This document shows positions 30,252 to 39,117 of a stretch of 64,000 nt of DNA, piece by piece. The stretch covers positions 1-64,000 of the forward strand of contig DATNNM010000016.1 in the NCBI GenBank assembly GCA_035601835.1, written 5' to 3'. Below the pieces are notes generated by a model, which saw only the letters and a list, made by a program, of their open reading frames with translations, had not been told where the DNA came from and ran no database searches. The stretch is from Candidatus Tumulicola sp. (GTDB lineage: Bacteria; Vulcanimicrobiota; Vulcanimicrobiia; Eremiobacterales; Eremiobacteraceae). The number at the start of each line of letters is the position of its first letter. Within the stretch, counting starts at the first letter, position 1. The position numbers were made by a program, and so were the translations under genes.

Positions 30252-31083
30252 GCGGCCCGGTTCCGCTCGGCGCCGCAGGTTTGACCGCGAAAACGCGCTC
30301 CTCGACCTGACCCTTTTGGCCGAGCGTACCGAGTTGTTGACCGTCGACGGTCGCGATGACGCCGCCCGCGTTGCCGGCGCGCAGTGAGATCGCGCGGTTA
30401 GCGTGGAAATCGCGCACGGTCCCGGCCGGGAGCGTCTCGTAGAGCACCTGCTTGCCGTCGACGGTCACGGCCAGCCAGCTATCTTGGGTCAGCTGCAGAC
30501 GCAGAACGACGCCTTTTTTGTTCGGCGCAGGGGCGACGCTTTGTTCGCTGCCCGCAGCATTGCTGAAGATCTGACTCGAACCGGATTGTGTGGCCGCTCC
30601 CGCAACCGTCTTATCAGCCGCCGTCTGCGTCTTGTCCACCGCTGCGGTCTGCGCTTGACCGCTGGACGGACCGGGTCCGATGAACGTGTAGTACAGCACT
30701 GCGAAGACGAGCACCGCGGCCATCGCGGTCATCGAGCCTAACAGCCAAGTATGTCTGGTCGCGTTCGCTTGTGCGATCCGCTCGACGATCGCGCGCTCTT
30801 CGTGCAGTGGAAGCGGTGTCTGCGTATGTTCGACGGGCGCGACCGGCTGCGGCTGCGCCGACGCGTCGAATTCAAAAAGCGCGGATACGAGGTCAGCCCC
30901 CACCAGGCGGGCGTAGTTCTTCAAAAAACCGCGCGCGTAGACGGGCTCGCCGACGGCGGCCCAGTCCTCGCGCTCCATCGCTGCGATGAAACTCGAGCGG
31001 ATGTTCAAGCGGCGGGCAGCGTCGACGACCGTCATGCCGCGCTTTTCGCGCGCCGCGGCCAGTTGCTCACCTATCCCAGACAC
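30244..31083 (-). CDS. rodZ: Cytoskeleton protein RodZ
   Basis: RodZ links the MreB cytoskeleton to the cell-wall machinery and sets rod shape. The 279 residues have an N-terminal helix-turn-helix (GEQLAAAREKRGMTVVDAARRLNIRSSFIAAMERED in pieces), the motif EPVYARGFLKNYARLVGAD, one transmembrane helix (LGSMTAMAAVLVFAVLYYTFI), a low-complexity linker, and a C-terminal DUF4115 periplasmic domain (LRLQLTQDSWLAVTVDGKQ, GTVRDFHANRAISLRAGNAGGV). It leads the minus-strand run toward secA. A perfect palindrome lies 12 bases before its start. Confidence 0.9.
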   Translation of the reverse strand: MSGIGEQLAAAREKRGMTVVDAARRLNIRSSFIAAMEREDWAAVGEPVYARGFLKNYARLVGADLVSALFEFDASAQPQPVAPVEHTQTPLPLHEERAIVERIAQANATRHTWLLGSMTAMAAVLVFAVLYYTFIGPGPSSGQAQTAAVDKTQTAADKTVAGAATQSGSSQIFSNAAGSEQSVAPAPNKKGVVLRLQLTQDSWLAVTVDGKQVLYETLPAGTVRDFHANRAISLRAGNAGGVIATVDGQQLGTLGQKGQVEERVFAVKPAAPSGTGPRE

Positions 31084-31094
31084 GTCGCACCCTT

Positions 31095-31112
31095 CCGACG
31101 ATCGATCGTCGG
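31095..31112. promoter_or_regulatory. Perfect 18-base palindrome between rodZ and mnmA, candidate operator
   Basis: CCGACGATCGATCGTCGG is fully self-complementary. It lies 12 bases upstream of the rodZ start, in the divergent gap with mnmA. The symmetry without a loop fits a dimer-binding operator better than an RNA hairpin, although a stem is also possible. Confidence 0.5.
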
Positions 31113-31262
31113 GCTTTCTTTTAGGGAAAATGCGGATGGCTCACCCGCCCGGCAAGCGAACTAGCAGGGAGACCGGGTCGTTGGATGGAGGCCGTACCGG
31201 TTGAAGGAATTGGAGGAGCGTTTGGACACTCCCTCTGCTCGGGACATTTTGTGACGCAGAAC

Positions 31263-32375
31263 ATGACGGAAATCACTTCAGCTTTGGCCCAAGGCGAGCT
31301 TGCGCTCGCCGCCATGAGCGGCGGCGTGGATAGCGCCGTCGCGACGGCGCTTGCGGTCGGCGCTGGGGAGCGGGCGGTGGGGCTGACCATGCGGCTGTGG
31401 AGCCCCGGCGAGGGCGAGCTTTCGGAAAAGGTCCGGCAGTGCTGCGGACCGACGGCGTTTGAGGATGCTCGCCGGGCGGCGGCCCTACTCGGGATCCCCC
31501 ACTACGTGGTCAACTTCGAGGCCGGCTTCGCCCGGGCGGTCGTCGATTATTTCTGCAACGAATACCTGGCCGGACGGACCCCAAACCCGTGCGTGGCCTG
31601 CAACAACTTGGTGAAGTTCGGCGCCCTGCTCGAGTTCGCGCGGGCGCTCGGCGCGCGAAGGTTCATCACCGGGCACTACGCGCGCATCGAGCAGCGTGAG
31701 GATGGACCTCACCTCTTGCGCGCTGCCGACCGGTCAAAGGATCAATCCTACATGCTCGCCGGCTTGCGCCGCGAGCAGCTCGCGGGCGTGATCGCGCCGC
31801 TCGGCGCGTATACAAAGGAAGCGACGCGCGCAGCAGCGCGGCGTTTTGACATCGACATCGCGGAAAAGCCTGATTCGATGGACTTGTGTTTCGTCGACGG
31901 AGACTACCGCGGTTTCATCGCTCGACGTTTTCCTGAAGGCCTGGCGCCCGGCCCGATCGTGACGCTCGACGGCGACGTGGTCGGCCGCCACGACGGGTTG
32001 CTGAACTACACCGTGGGGCAGCGCAAAGGTTTGTCGCTGTCCGGTGAGGGCGACGGCCCGTGGTATGTCGTGCGCACCGAGCGTTCGCGCAACGCCGTGA
32101 TCGTCGGCCGGCGCGATGACTTATGCCGCGACCTCATCGAATGCTCCGCCGCCAACCTGCTGCAGCCGGCCGCGTTTGTGCGCGGCGAGGCGGCTGGTGT
32201 GGCGATGTGCCGTTATCGGAGCAAGCCGATTCCGGCGAGCGCATCCATCGTCGGCGATGGGCGCCTGGTCGTGCGGCTGTCGGAACCGGCGAGCATCGTG
32301 TCTCCCGGCCAACTGCTCGTGCTGTACGACGTCTCGGGCGAAGAAGTGCTCGCGTCGGGCATCATCGAGCCATGA
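31263..32375 (+). CDS. mnmA: tRNA-specific 2-thiouridylase
   Basis: MnmA thiolates U34 of Lys, Glu and Gln tRNAs. The ATG at 31263 is preferred because it lies 16 residues before the ATP-pyrophosphatase loop AMSGGVDS. The frame stays open to an ATG at 31185, so a 396-residue form cannot be excluded. The 370 residues have SGGVDS at 19-24 and the catalytic pair C110 (NPCVACNN) and C209 ([10 protein letters not shown]). [19 protein letters not shown] and the C-terminal beta-barrel also fit the family. A lipoprotein gene starts within its stop. Confidence 0.94.
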   Translation: MTEITSALAQGELALAAMSGGVDSAVATALAVGAGERAVGLTMRLWSPGEGELSEKVRQCCGPTAFEDARRAAALLGIPHYVVNFEAGFARAVVDYFCNEYLAGRTPNPCVACNNLVKFGALLEFARALGARRFITGHYARIEQREDGPHLLRAADRSKDQSYMLAGLRREQLAGVIAPLGAYTKEATRAAARRFDIDIAEKPDSMDLCFVDGDYRGFIARRFPEGLAPGPIVTLDGDVVGRHDGLLNYTVGQRKGLSLSGEGDGPWYVVRTERSRNAVIVGRRDDLCRDLIECSAANLLQPAAFVRGEAAGVAMCRYRSKPIPASASIVGDGRLVVRLSEPASIVSPGQLLVLYDVSGEEVLASGIIEP

Positions 32376-33034
32376 AAGCTGTGGCAAGCCGGACTGATGT
32401 GGTATGCCGGACTTTAGTCCGGCTCTCCGCCGTGACATGCGCAACCTTGGTCGCGCTTTGCGGTTGCGCCCAAAAGGCGGTCATCCAGGACGGCTATCGC
32501 GCGGGAGTGGTGCCCGGGATCAGCCGCCAAAAAGTGGAGGTGCTCCTCGCCAAGCCGAGCAGCGCTCAAAACTTCTCCGTGCCTGGGATCAGCGCGTTGG
32601 TCCTTTCCTATCCGTTCGGCGAAGTGCTGCTGCAGCACGACCGCGTCGTCGTCGTGTCGGTGGTGACCGACCCGAATTTCGTGGGTCCCTTGGGCATCAA
32701 GGTCGGCACACCCGAAGAGGATCTGCGCAAGGCTCTTCTTTCTGCAAAAGCTCCGCACTCCTCGTACCGGATGTCGTATCAAGTGATGGCGGGCGACATC
32801 GTGACGCGCACGCGCGATGTCTACGACGATACTGACCACGTCATGTTCGAGCTGGCGGCGTCCAACCCGAACGATCCGGAAGCGCCGTTCTCAGTCGTCA
32901 GCATCAGCATGACCAACACCGGCGGCTCGGCGTTGCTTTCATCCATCACCCAGGCCAAGGTCAATGGGATCTATCCCGGCCAGAGCATCGTCAACTACGT
33001 CTCGGAGCCCTGGCCATCTCAGAAGGGACACTAA
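32372..33034 (+). CDS. Putative lipoprotein whose signal peptide contains a genomic repeat
   Basis: The ATG overlaps the mnmA stop (ATGA), which fixes the start; in-frame sequence before it is antisense to nothing and Arg-rich. The 220 residues open with an export leader and lipobox LCGC (acceptor C32). Codons 9-18 ([10 protein letters not shown]) are the translation of the family B repeat at 32398-32424. The mature part has no motif I recognise. It begins [23 protein letters not shown], which resembles the SmpA/OmlA (BamE) start where a short helix follows a beta strand (GxxxxxVxxxLGxP pattern), then reads mixed alpha/beta. A BamE-like fold is a weak possibility. Confidence 0.75.
   Translation: MKAVASRTDVVCRTLVRLSAVTCATLVALCGCAQKAVIQDGYRAGVVPGISRQKVEVLLAKPSSAQNFSVPGISALVLSYPFGEVLLQHDRVVVVSVVTDPNFVGPLGIKVGTPEEDLRKALLSAKAPHSSYRMSYQVMAGDIVTRTRDVYDDTDHVMFELAASNPNDPEAPFSVVSISMTNTGGSALLSSITQAKVNGIYPGQSIVNYVSEPWPSQKGH
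32398..32424 (+). repeat. Palindromic repeat family B, copy 2, inside a signal peptide
   Basis: The same 27 bases as 14428-14454, with palindrome GCCGGACTTTAGTCCGGC at 32406-32423. It is read in frame in the leader of the lipoprotein gene, with orientation opposite to the UDG copy relative to coding direction. A half-copy (GCCGGACT) lies just upstream near 32385-32393. Confidence 0.9.
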
Positions 33035-33039
33035 GTACG

Positions 33040-33603
33040 ATGTCCGGACCTGAGTTCGAGGTGGTGCTGCCGCCGAACGCGCGCATCGCGGGCTTGCGCT
33101 TCGAGGACGCAGCGCGCACGCTTCACGTCGCGTTTGAGGACGGCGGCGTGGATCGAACGCTGGACGGGGACGGCGTGCGCGCACTGCACGGCGCGCGCAT
33201 CCGCCACGAGACGATCACGACGCTTCCGCAGCGGAGCATCGGCGGCGAAGCGATGACGGCTGTAGCGCTCGCGGCCCAAACGCGCAAGCCGCCGCGCCAG
33301 CGGCTGTTCGAAGTGCGAGAGGGCTTCCAGCATTCCGAGGATCTGCACTTCGCGCTGGCGATCCGCGCCGCCGGCATCGGGCAACTCATGTACTTGCTGG
33401 CGTCATCCTTCAATTTCAGAAAGACGCTCGGCGCCGACGCCACCTACACGACCGAAACCAACGTGCGCGCGCTGGTCCGCAAGCTCGCCGGGTTCGCGCC
33501 GCAGGCCGTTCAGGACAGTTTTTTCGCGGCCGTGCTCAAAGGCATGGCGCTTCCGCCGCCGGTCGAAAGCCTGGTCGAGTTCTTCCGCACCGCGTCTCGT
33601 TAA
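33040..33603 (+). CDS. Hypothetical cytoplasmic protein
   Basis: The product has 187 residues, no signal and no membrane helix. The first half is beta-rich with charged loops (FEVVLPPNARIAGLRFEDAARTLHVAFEDGG in pieces). The second half is helical (EDLHFALAIRAAGIGQLMYLLASSFNFRKTLG and VRKLAGFAPQAVQDSFFAAVLKG). I do not recognise it. It lies five bases after the lipoprotein gene on the same strand, so it belongs to the mnmA group. A family A repeat follows 16 bases after its stop. Confidence 0.65.
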   Translation: MSGPEFEVVLPPNARIAGLRFEDAARTLHVAFEDGGVDRTLDGDGVRALHGARIRHETITTLPQRSIGGEAMTAVALAAQTRKPPRQRLFEVREGFQHSEDLHFALAIRAAGIGQLMYLLASSFNFRKTLGADATYTTETNVRALVRKLAGFAPQAVQDSFFAAVLKGMALPPPVESLVEFFRTASR

Positions 33604-33618
33604 GTAAAAAATCCTTGG

Positions 33619-33643
33619 TGTAGTGCCGGGGCTTTAGCCCCGG
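33619..33643 (-). repeat. Palindromic repeat family A, single copy
   Basis: The palindrome CCGGGGCTTTAGCCCCGG at 33626-33643, preceded by TGTAGTG, is the reverse complement of the unit at 15989. It lies in the convergent gap between the hypothetical gene and mqnC, where a strong hairpin could help end both transcripts. Confidence 0.92.
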
Positions 33644-33645
33644 TC

Positions 33646-34731
33646 TTAAGCGGTTGTGGCGAGCGGGTAGTCGCGCTTGTTGAAATACGTGTCGCGGACG
33701 ACTGGGATGTAGCCGGCCTGACGGATCGTCCGCTCGATGTCGGCCCGGCTTGCGGTGTTGGTGCTGCCGGCAAGCGTCACCACTTTTTCTTCCAAGATCG
33801 TGCCGCCCATGTCGTCGCATCCGAACATCAAACCGAGTTGTCCGAGTTTCATCCCCGGCGTCAACCACGACGACTGCAAGTGCGGGAAATTGTCGAGATA
33901 GAGCCGGCTGATGCCGAGCACGCGCAAGTAGTCGATGCCGGTGGCTTCCTTGCCTTTCAGCGGCGTCTTGTACGGAACGTAATACCATGGGATGAATGCG
34001 GTGAAGCCGTTGGTCTCGTCTTGCAGCCGGCGTATCAAGTCGAGGTGCTGGATGCGCTCCTCGAGCGTCTCGACCGACCCGAACATCATCGTTGCGGTCG
34101 TCGGCATGCCGAGGCCTTGGGCGATGCGCATGACCTCGATCCAACGGTCGTCGTCGATCTTGCGGGCTGAGATGCGCTTGCGCACGCGTTCCACCAAGAT
34201 CTCGGCGCCCGCCCCAGGCAGCGACTTCAGGCCGGCGGCGCGCAGCGTCTTCAGCACGTCCTCGACGCTCATCTGCTCGCGCTTGGCGATACCGCAGATC
34301 TCGCTGGTGGACAGCGAGTGGATGTCGACGTCGGGGAACTGCGAGCGCACTTTTTGGAATAGCTCGACGTAATACGAGATCGGCAGCTCGGGGTTGACCC
34401 CGCCTTGGATCATGATCTGGGTCGCGCCTTGATCCGCAGCGTACTTGACGCGGGCGAGCACTTGCTCGTGCGTCATCGTATACCCCTCGGCGTGGCCTTC
34501 GGGCCGGAAAAACGCGCAAAAGCTGCAGTGCACGTCGCAGATGTTGGTGTAGTTGATGGTCGTGTCGATGACGTAGGAGACTTCGGGGCCGGGATACAGC
34601 AGCGTCCGCCTGCGGTGAGCCGCGGCTCCAAGCTCATGCAGCGATGCGTCGCGATACACGGCGATCCCCTCGTCGAGGGAGAGCCGCTCACCGGCGGCGG
34701 CGCGGGCGAGCAGCGCCCTGACGTCAGGCAT
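33646..34731 (-). CDS. mqnC: Cyclic dehypoxanthinyl futalosine synthase (menaquinone, futalosine route)
   Basis: MqnC is a radical-SAM enzyme that closes the ring of dehypoxanthine futalosine. The 361 residues carry the cluster C65, C69, C72 (NICDVHCSFC) in the CofH/Mqn branch, then GATQIMIQGGVNPELPISYY in pieces, HSLSTSEICGIAK and TTATMMFGSVETLEERIQH. GHAEGYTMTHEQVL after the cluster supports MqnC over MqnE. It overlaps mqnA by eight bases and completes the mqnE-mqnA-mqnC set. MqnB and MqnD are not in the window. Confidence 0.93.
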   Translation of the reverse strand: MPDVRALLARAAAGERLSLDEGIAVYRDASLHELGAAAHRRRTLLYPGPEVSYVIDTTINYTNICDVHCSFCAFFRPEGHAEGYTMTHEQVLARVKYAADQGATQIMIQGGVNPELPISYYVELFQKVRSQFPDVDIHSLSTSEICGIAKREQMSVEDVLKTLRAAGLKSLPGAGAEILVERVRKRISARKIDDDRWIEVMRIAQGLGMPTTATMMFGSVETLEERIQHLDLIRRLQDETNGFTAFIPWYYVPYKTPLKGKEATGIDYLRVLGISRLYLDNFPHLQSSWLTPGMKLGQLGLMFGCDDMGGTILEEKVVTLAGSTNTASRADIERTIRQAGYIPVVRDTYFNKRDYPLATTA

Positions 34732-35581
34732 ACCGGATCACCTTGCGCGCGGGCTGCGGTTCACCGAGCTGCGATTTGACGTCGAGCACCCCGCGGGTCG
34801 CGGCGAGCGCGAAAAAGCGCATCATGCCCTTGCGCGCTTCGTCGTCGAAATCGTAGTTGAGCGCGCGATAGTACGCGTCGTAGAATCCGGCCGGGCGCGG
34901 CCTCACGCGCTCCGCTAACCCTATCACCTGCTGGCGATGCGACTCGCTCCAGCGCACGGAGTCCCGAAGCGCGGTCATCACTTGAGCGACGTCGCCGGGC
35001 CGCTTGTCCGCGAACTTGTTGCGCGCCGCCCACACCGCATAGACCATGCCTGCGCCCGTCAGCTCGTACCACAAGCGGCCCACGTCGTGCGCGTGCTCGG
35101 GCGGAACCGCCAGCGCTGCGTCGATCGCCATGTCTCCGATGACCAAGCATGGATCGCCTTTGCGTCGATACGATTCGAAGGGGTCCGTGGACTCGTAGTA
35201 TTTCGCCTCGAAACCATACGCTTCGCGGCAGATGGTATCGAAGAGCGCCCGCCCGGTGGACGAGTCGCGGGTCACCGCGATGCGCACCCCCTCAAGCTCG
35301 CGCGGCGCAACCGCGCTGATGCAGTAGATGCTCCTCACCTCGCGGCGCGATCCGATGCAGACGAACGGCAGCAGGGTGAGCTGCGCGCGGTGCTGAGCAT
35401 AGTAAAAGGAAGAGACCGGACTCATATCGAGCTCGCCGTCGAGCAGCGCGCGGTTGAGCTGCGTCGGGACGCCTTCGCGCAGCGTCCCCGGAAACGCAAG
35501 CGCCTCTAAGTCGAAGGCCGCGTAGACCGGCAGGTCGTTGGTGAAGCTGATGCGCCCGCAGCGCACTTTTTGCGCGCTCAT
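34724..35581 (-). CDS. mqnA: Chorismate dehydratase (menaquinone, futalosine route)
   Basis: MqnA dehydrates chorismate to 3-enolpyruvylbenzoate, the first step of the futalosine pathway. The ATG at 35581 was chosen because the periplasmic-binding-protein-like fold begins at once (VRCGRISFTNDLPVYAAF). The 285 residues contain VPTQLNRALLDGELDMSPVSSF in pieces, IAVTRDSSTGRALF and LVIGDMAIDAALA, all characteristic of the family. It starts four bases after the mqnE stop. Confidence 0.93.
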   Translation of the reverse strand: MSAQKVRCGRISFTNDLPVYAAFDLEALAFPGTLREGVPTQLNRALLDGELDMSPVSSFYYAQHRAQLTLLPFVCIGSRREVRSIYCISAVAPRELEGVRIAVTRDSSTGRALFDTICREAYGFEAKYYESTDPFESYRRKGDPCLVIGDMAIDAALAVPPEHAHDVGRLWYELTGAGMVYAVWAARNKFADKRPGDVAQVMTALRDSVRWSESHRQQVIGLAERVRPRPAGFYDAYYRALNYDFDDEARKGMMRFFALAATRGVLDVKSQLGEPQPARKVIRYA

Positions 35582-35585
35582 CGTG

Positions 35586-36677
35586 CTAGACCGCTTCGAG
35601 CACGCCGTAGAGCAAGTTGCGGCGCGTCGGCACGAAGCCCGCTTCTTCGATCGCCCGGCGCAGTTCGGATAGCGGCGTGTTCTGATCGGTCTTGCTGCCG
35701 GCATCGCGGTAGATGCGCTGCTCGTTGTTCACCGGGCCGTCGATGTCGTCGGCGCCGAAATTCAGTCCCAGCTGAGCGAGTTTGATCCCATACGAGATCC
35801 AGTACGCCTTGATGTGGTCGATATTGTCGAGCATCAGGCGCGAAATGGCGATCGTCCGCAGATCGTCGATAGAACCCGTCCAACCGTATGCTTCGAGCTC
35901 GTTGTCTTCCGGGTGGAACGCCAGGGGCACGAAACACTTGAACCCGCCGCTTGAGGCTTGCAGTTCGCGCAGCAGCGCGAGATGCTCGACGCGTTCCTCG
36001 ATCGTCTCCACGTGACCGTAGAGCATCGTGCAATTGGTCCGCATGCCGATCCGGTGAGCGACGCGATGGACCTCCAGCCACTCCTCGGTCGAGGCTTTCA
36101 TGGGGCACACGAGGTCGCGCACGCGCTTGACCAATATCTCGGCGCCGCCGCCGTTGAGCGAGGTCACGCCCGCGTCGCGCAGCCGGGTGAGGCCTTCTTC
36201 GTAGGAGCAGCGGGCGCGCTTGCACATGTAGTCGATCTCGGCGGCCGTGAAGAGCGCCAACTGCACGTGCGGGATCCGTCGGTGCATCTGTTCGATGACC
36301 GGCAGCCAAAACTCCAGGCTGGTCTGCTTCGGGTCGTGCCCGCCGACGATATGCAGCTCGTCGTAGTCGTTCGGCTCGGCGCAGGCCTTCTCAAGGATCT
36401 CTTCGGCTGACCACCGGTACGAGCGCGGGTCCTTCTCGTACGCGGCGAACGAGCAGAATTTGCAGTCCGCGTAGCAGACGTTGGTGGTGTTCAGGTAACG
36501 CTTGAAGACGTAATAGGCGCGATCGCCGTTCTTCTCGGTCCGCAATTCGTGAGCGAGTTGCCCAAGTTCGTGGAACGGCGCTTCCTTATAGAGATACGTC
36601 CCGTCCGCACGAGTCAACGGTTCGTGCGCGCGGACTTTTTCGGCGATGGCGGCAAAGCGAGACCCATTGTGCGGCAT
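35586..36677 (-). CDS. mqnE: Aminofutalosine synthase (menaquinone, futalosine route)
   Basis: MqnE is a radical-SAM enzyme that adds an adenosyl radical to 3-enolpyruvylbenzoate. The 363 residues carry C68, C72, C75 (NVCYADCKFCSFAAYEKD). ELHIVGGHDPKQTSLEFW, the His and Gly motif of MqnE, and MLYGHVETIEERVEHL follow. Presence of MqnE rather than a bare MqnB route implies the 6-amino-6-deoxyfutalosine branch. It leads the three-gene set. Confidence 0.93.
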   Translation of the reverse strand: MPHNGSRFAAIAEKVRAHEPLTRADGTYLYKEAPFHELGQLAHELRTEKNGDRAYYVFKRYLNTTNVCYADCKFCSFAAYEKDPRSYRWSAEEILEKACAEPNDYDELHIVGGHDPKQTSLEFWLPVIEQMHRRIPHVQLALFTAAEIDYMCKRARCSYEEGLTRLRDAGVTSLNGGGAEILVKRVRDLVCPMKASTEEWLEVHRVAHRIGMRTNCTMLYGHVETIEERVEHLALLRELQASSGGFKCFVPLAFHPEDNELEAYGWTGSIDDLRTIAISRLMLDNIDHIKAYWISYGIKLAQLGLNFGADDIDGPVNNEQRIYRDAGSKTDQNTPLSELRRAIEEAGFVPTRRNLLYGVLEAV

Positions 36678-36734
36678 CGTCCGGCGCTTTTCGGCGCGGT
36701 GCCGAATCCGGCCTGTTATCGCCTCTAGAGCGTG

Positions 36735-38933
36735 CTATAAGAGCGTTTGTTCGCCGTTGCGCGGTGCGAGAATAGTCGCAAGTTGGTCGAGGTCGGCTTC
36801 ACCGACGAGAATCTTGCGCGGCTTCGTCCCTTCGGCAGGGCCGACGACGCGGAACTGCTCGAGGATCTTCATCAGGCGCACGGCGCGGGGATGCCCTACC
36901 TTGAGTTCGGCTTGCAGCAGCGCGACCGATGCCATCTGCCGCTCGATGATGATCCGCGCGGCGTCATAGGCGAAATCGTCGTCGGGTCCAGCGTCTTCAT
37001 CCTCGAGTTCCGACGGCTCGATGGCCAAGCGATTGTCGGGATCGCCCTGCTCGCGCCAGAATTCGCAAAGGCGCTCGATCTCGGCACCGGTCACCATCGC
37101 GCCCTGCACGCGCAGCGGCTTGGCCGCGTCGATCGGCAAGAACAGCATGTCGCCGCGCCCGAGCAGCCGTTCCGCACCCGCCATGTCGAGGATCGTGCGC
37201 GAGTCCACTTGCGACGACACGGCGAACGCGATGCGTGACGGGATGTTGGCTTTGATGAGGCCGGTGATGACGTCCACCGAGGGGCGCTGCGTCGCGATCA
37301 CCAGGTGGATGCCGGTGGCGCGCGCGAGTTGCGCGATGCGGCATATGCTCGTCTCGACGCGCGTCGGCGCGACGAGCATCAAGTCGGCGAGCTCGTCGAT
37401 GGCGACCACGATGTAGGGCAGCCGCTCGTTCGGGTGCAGTTCGTTGAACTCTTCGATCTTGCGCACCCCGGCGCGCGCGAAGCGCTCGTACCGGGCGTCC
37501 ATCTCTTTCGTGAGTTCGTACAGCGCGCCAGCGGCGATCTTCGGATCTGTGATGCAGTCGCTGATGAGATGCGGCACGCCGTTGTACGCGTTAAGCTCGA
37601 CGCGCTTTGGATCGACCAGCAGCATCTGAACGTGGTCCGGCGTGCAGGTGGTGAGCAGCGAGGCGATGATGACGTTCAGGCAGACGCTCTTGCCGGCGCC
37701 GGTCGCGCCGGCGACGAGCAAGTGCGGCATGCGCGTGAGATCGGCGACGATCGGGCGGCCCGTGATGTCTTTCCCCAAGCCGATCGAGAGCTTGGCTTCG
37801 CCCTTGGGCAGGTGATCGAGGATCTCGCGGATCGCGACGATGGACACCGCGCTGTTGGGGACCTCGATGCCGACCGCGGATTTGCCCGGTATCGGCGCCT
37901 CGATACGAACGGTCTGTGCCGCCAGGGCGAGCTGGATGTTGTCGGAGAGGTTCTTGATCGCGCTCACCTTGACGCCTTTGGCGGGCGTCAATTCGTAGCG
38001 CGTGATGCTGGGACCGCGCTCGAGGTGCGTGACTTTGGCGCTCACGCCGAACGACGCGAGCGTCTCTTCCAGCGTGATGGCGGCGCTGGTTTCGCTGTGC
38101 TGGCGCTTTTCCGGGGGATTGAACAGCGCGAAGTCCGGCAGCCGATAGCCGCCGCGCGATTGCTGCTTCTGGCGCGCGGCTTCCGTGGCGCGCGGCTGCT
38201 CTTCATTGAGCTTGCGTGCCGGGCGCGGCAGCTCCACGAGCGCTGATGCTGCGGCGGGCGCGGAGACGGCCGGCGTCATGACGGCGGGTTCCTCACGAGC
38301 GTCATCGATCTGCGGCTCCGGCGCTTCGACCTGCGGCGCGCGCACGAAGGGAAGCGTTTGCAGCGGCAGCTCATCGCTGCGAGCGGTGGACCCGTTACGG
38401 CTGGTTGCGGCGGCGGCGCGTGCATTGTTCGCGAGCTTGCCCGACTCGCGCGCGATGCCCGCGAACAAGGCCTTCACCGAGATCCCTGTGGGCGCCACGA
38501 CAAAAGCGAACACGAGAAAGATCAGCACGACGTCGGCGCCGGTCACGCCGAACAGCGCGCGAAGACCATGCGCCGCCGCGTCGCCTACCAAGCCGCCGCG
38601 TGCCGAAGTACCGAGCAATCCGTCGAGCGCGAAGAACAGTCCGACCGCGCAACCGCTCATCGCGGCCATCATCGGCAGCACGTGCACCTCGAGGAAGATG
38701 ATGATGGCGACGGCCACAAGCGCGAACACCGCGATCCATGCGCCGGCGCCGAACCACGAGTGCAGCGAGGCGTTGGCGAGCACGCCGAAGGCCCCGGATC
38801 GGGTCGGCAGCAGCAACGCGAGCGCCAGCAGGATCGCGATGGTAAGCAGCGCGATGCCGACGATCTCCAGGTTGAGGGTGAGACCGGGAAGCGGGTCCAC
38901 CCGGCGCGAGCGCGCCATCTTGGTACGCTTCAT
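36735..38933 (-). CDS. ftsK: DNA translocase FtsK/SpoIIIE
   Basis: FtsK pumps DNA and coordinates chromosome segregation with division. The 732 residues have four N-terminal membrane helices (up to about 148), a Pro/Ala linker, the alpha and beta motor domains with Walker A at 409-416 (GATGAGKS) and Walker B in the VLMLLVDPKRVE region (QMLLVDPKRVELNAYNGVPHL in pieces), and a C-terminal gamma winged helix (ARIIIERQMASVALLQAELKVGHPRAVRLMKILEQFRVVGPAEGTKPRKILV in pieces). No Shine-Dalgarno site is visible. A perfect hairpin ends one base before the ATG, so the start may be a later ATG (codon 6). Confidence 0.95.
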   Translation of the reverse strand: MKRTKMARSRRVDPLPGLTLNLEIVGIALLTIAILLALALLLPTRSGAFGVLANASLHSWFGAGAWIAVFALVAVAIIIFLEVHVLPMMAAMSGCAVGLFFALDGLLGTSARGGLVGDAAAHGLRALFGVTGADVVLIFLVFAFVVAPTGISVKALFAGIARESGKLANNARAAAATSRNGSTARSDELPLQTLPFVRAPQVEAPEPQIDDAREEPAVMTPAVSAPAAASALVELPRPARKLNEEQPRATEAARQKQQSRGGYRLPDFALFNPPEKRQHSETSAAITLEETLASFGVSAKVTHLERGPSITRYELTPAKGVKVSAIKNLSDNIQLALAAQTVRIEAPIPGKSAVGIEVPNSAVSIVAIREILDHLPKGEAKLSIGLGKDITGRPIVADLTRMPHLLVAGATGAGKSVCLNVIIASLLTTCTPDHVQMLLVDPKRVELNAYNGVPHLISDCITDPKIAAGALYELTKEMDARYERFARAGVRKIEEFNELHPNERLPYIVVAIDELADLMLVAPTRVETSICRIAQLARATGIHLVIATQRPSVDVITGLIKANIPSRIAFAVSSQVDSRTILDMAGAERLLGRGDMLFLPIDAAKPLRVQGAMVTGAEIERLCEFWREQGDPDNRLAIEPSELEDEDAGPDDDFAYDAARIIIERQMASVALLQAELKVGHPRAVRLMKILEQFRVVGPAEGTKPRKILVGEADLDQLATILAPRNGEQTLL

Positions 38934-38934
38934 A

Positions 38935-38953
38935 GCGGTGGTTCAGCCACCGC
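38935..38953. repeat. Palindrome directly before the ftsK start
   Basis: GCGGTGGTTCAGCCACCGC has 7-base-pair arms and a five-base loop. On the minus strand it ends one base before the first ftsK ATG. Arm length and layout resemble families A and B but the sequence differs. It could hinder ribosome access or be a further repeat type. Confidence 0.6.
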
Positions 38954-39021
38954 ACATGCGTTCGAGGGCTGCTTTGCACGCTCCCCCTCGCGTACTTCTC
39001 GACGACCATGAACCAGGTGGG

Positions 39022-39050
39022 TTGCGCTATCGCACAGATTAGTCTATAAT
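39022..39050 (+). promoter_or_regulatory. Sigma-70 promoter for the membrane-protein/regulator pair
   Basis: TTGCGC (39022-39027) and a perfect TATAAT (39045-39050) are separated by 17 bases. A ribosome site (AAGGAGAG) follows ahead of the gene at 39118. The -10 is embedded between two ACAGATT copies. Confidence 0.8.
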
Positions 39051-39117
39051 ACAGATTAAGCCTGAAATACACGATCGTTTCACAAGATTTCTGACAACTT
39101 CGTAAGGAGAGACCGTC

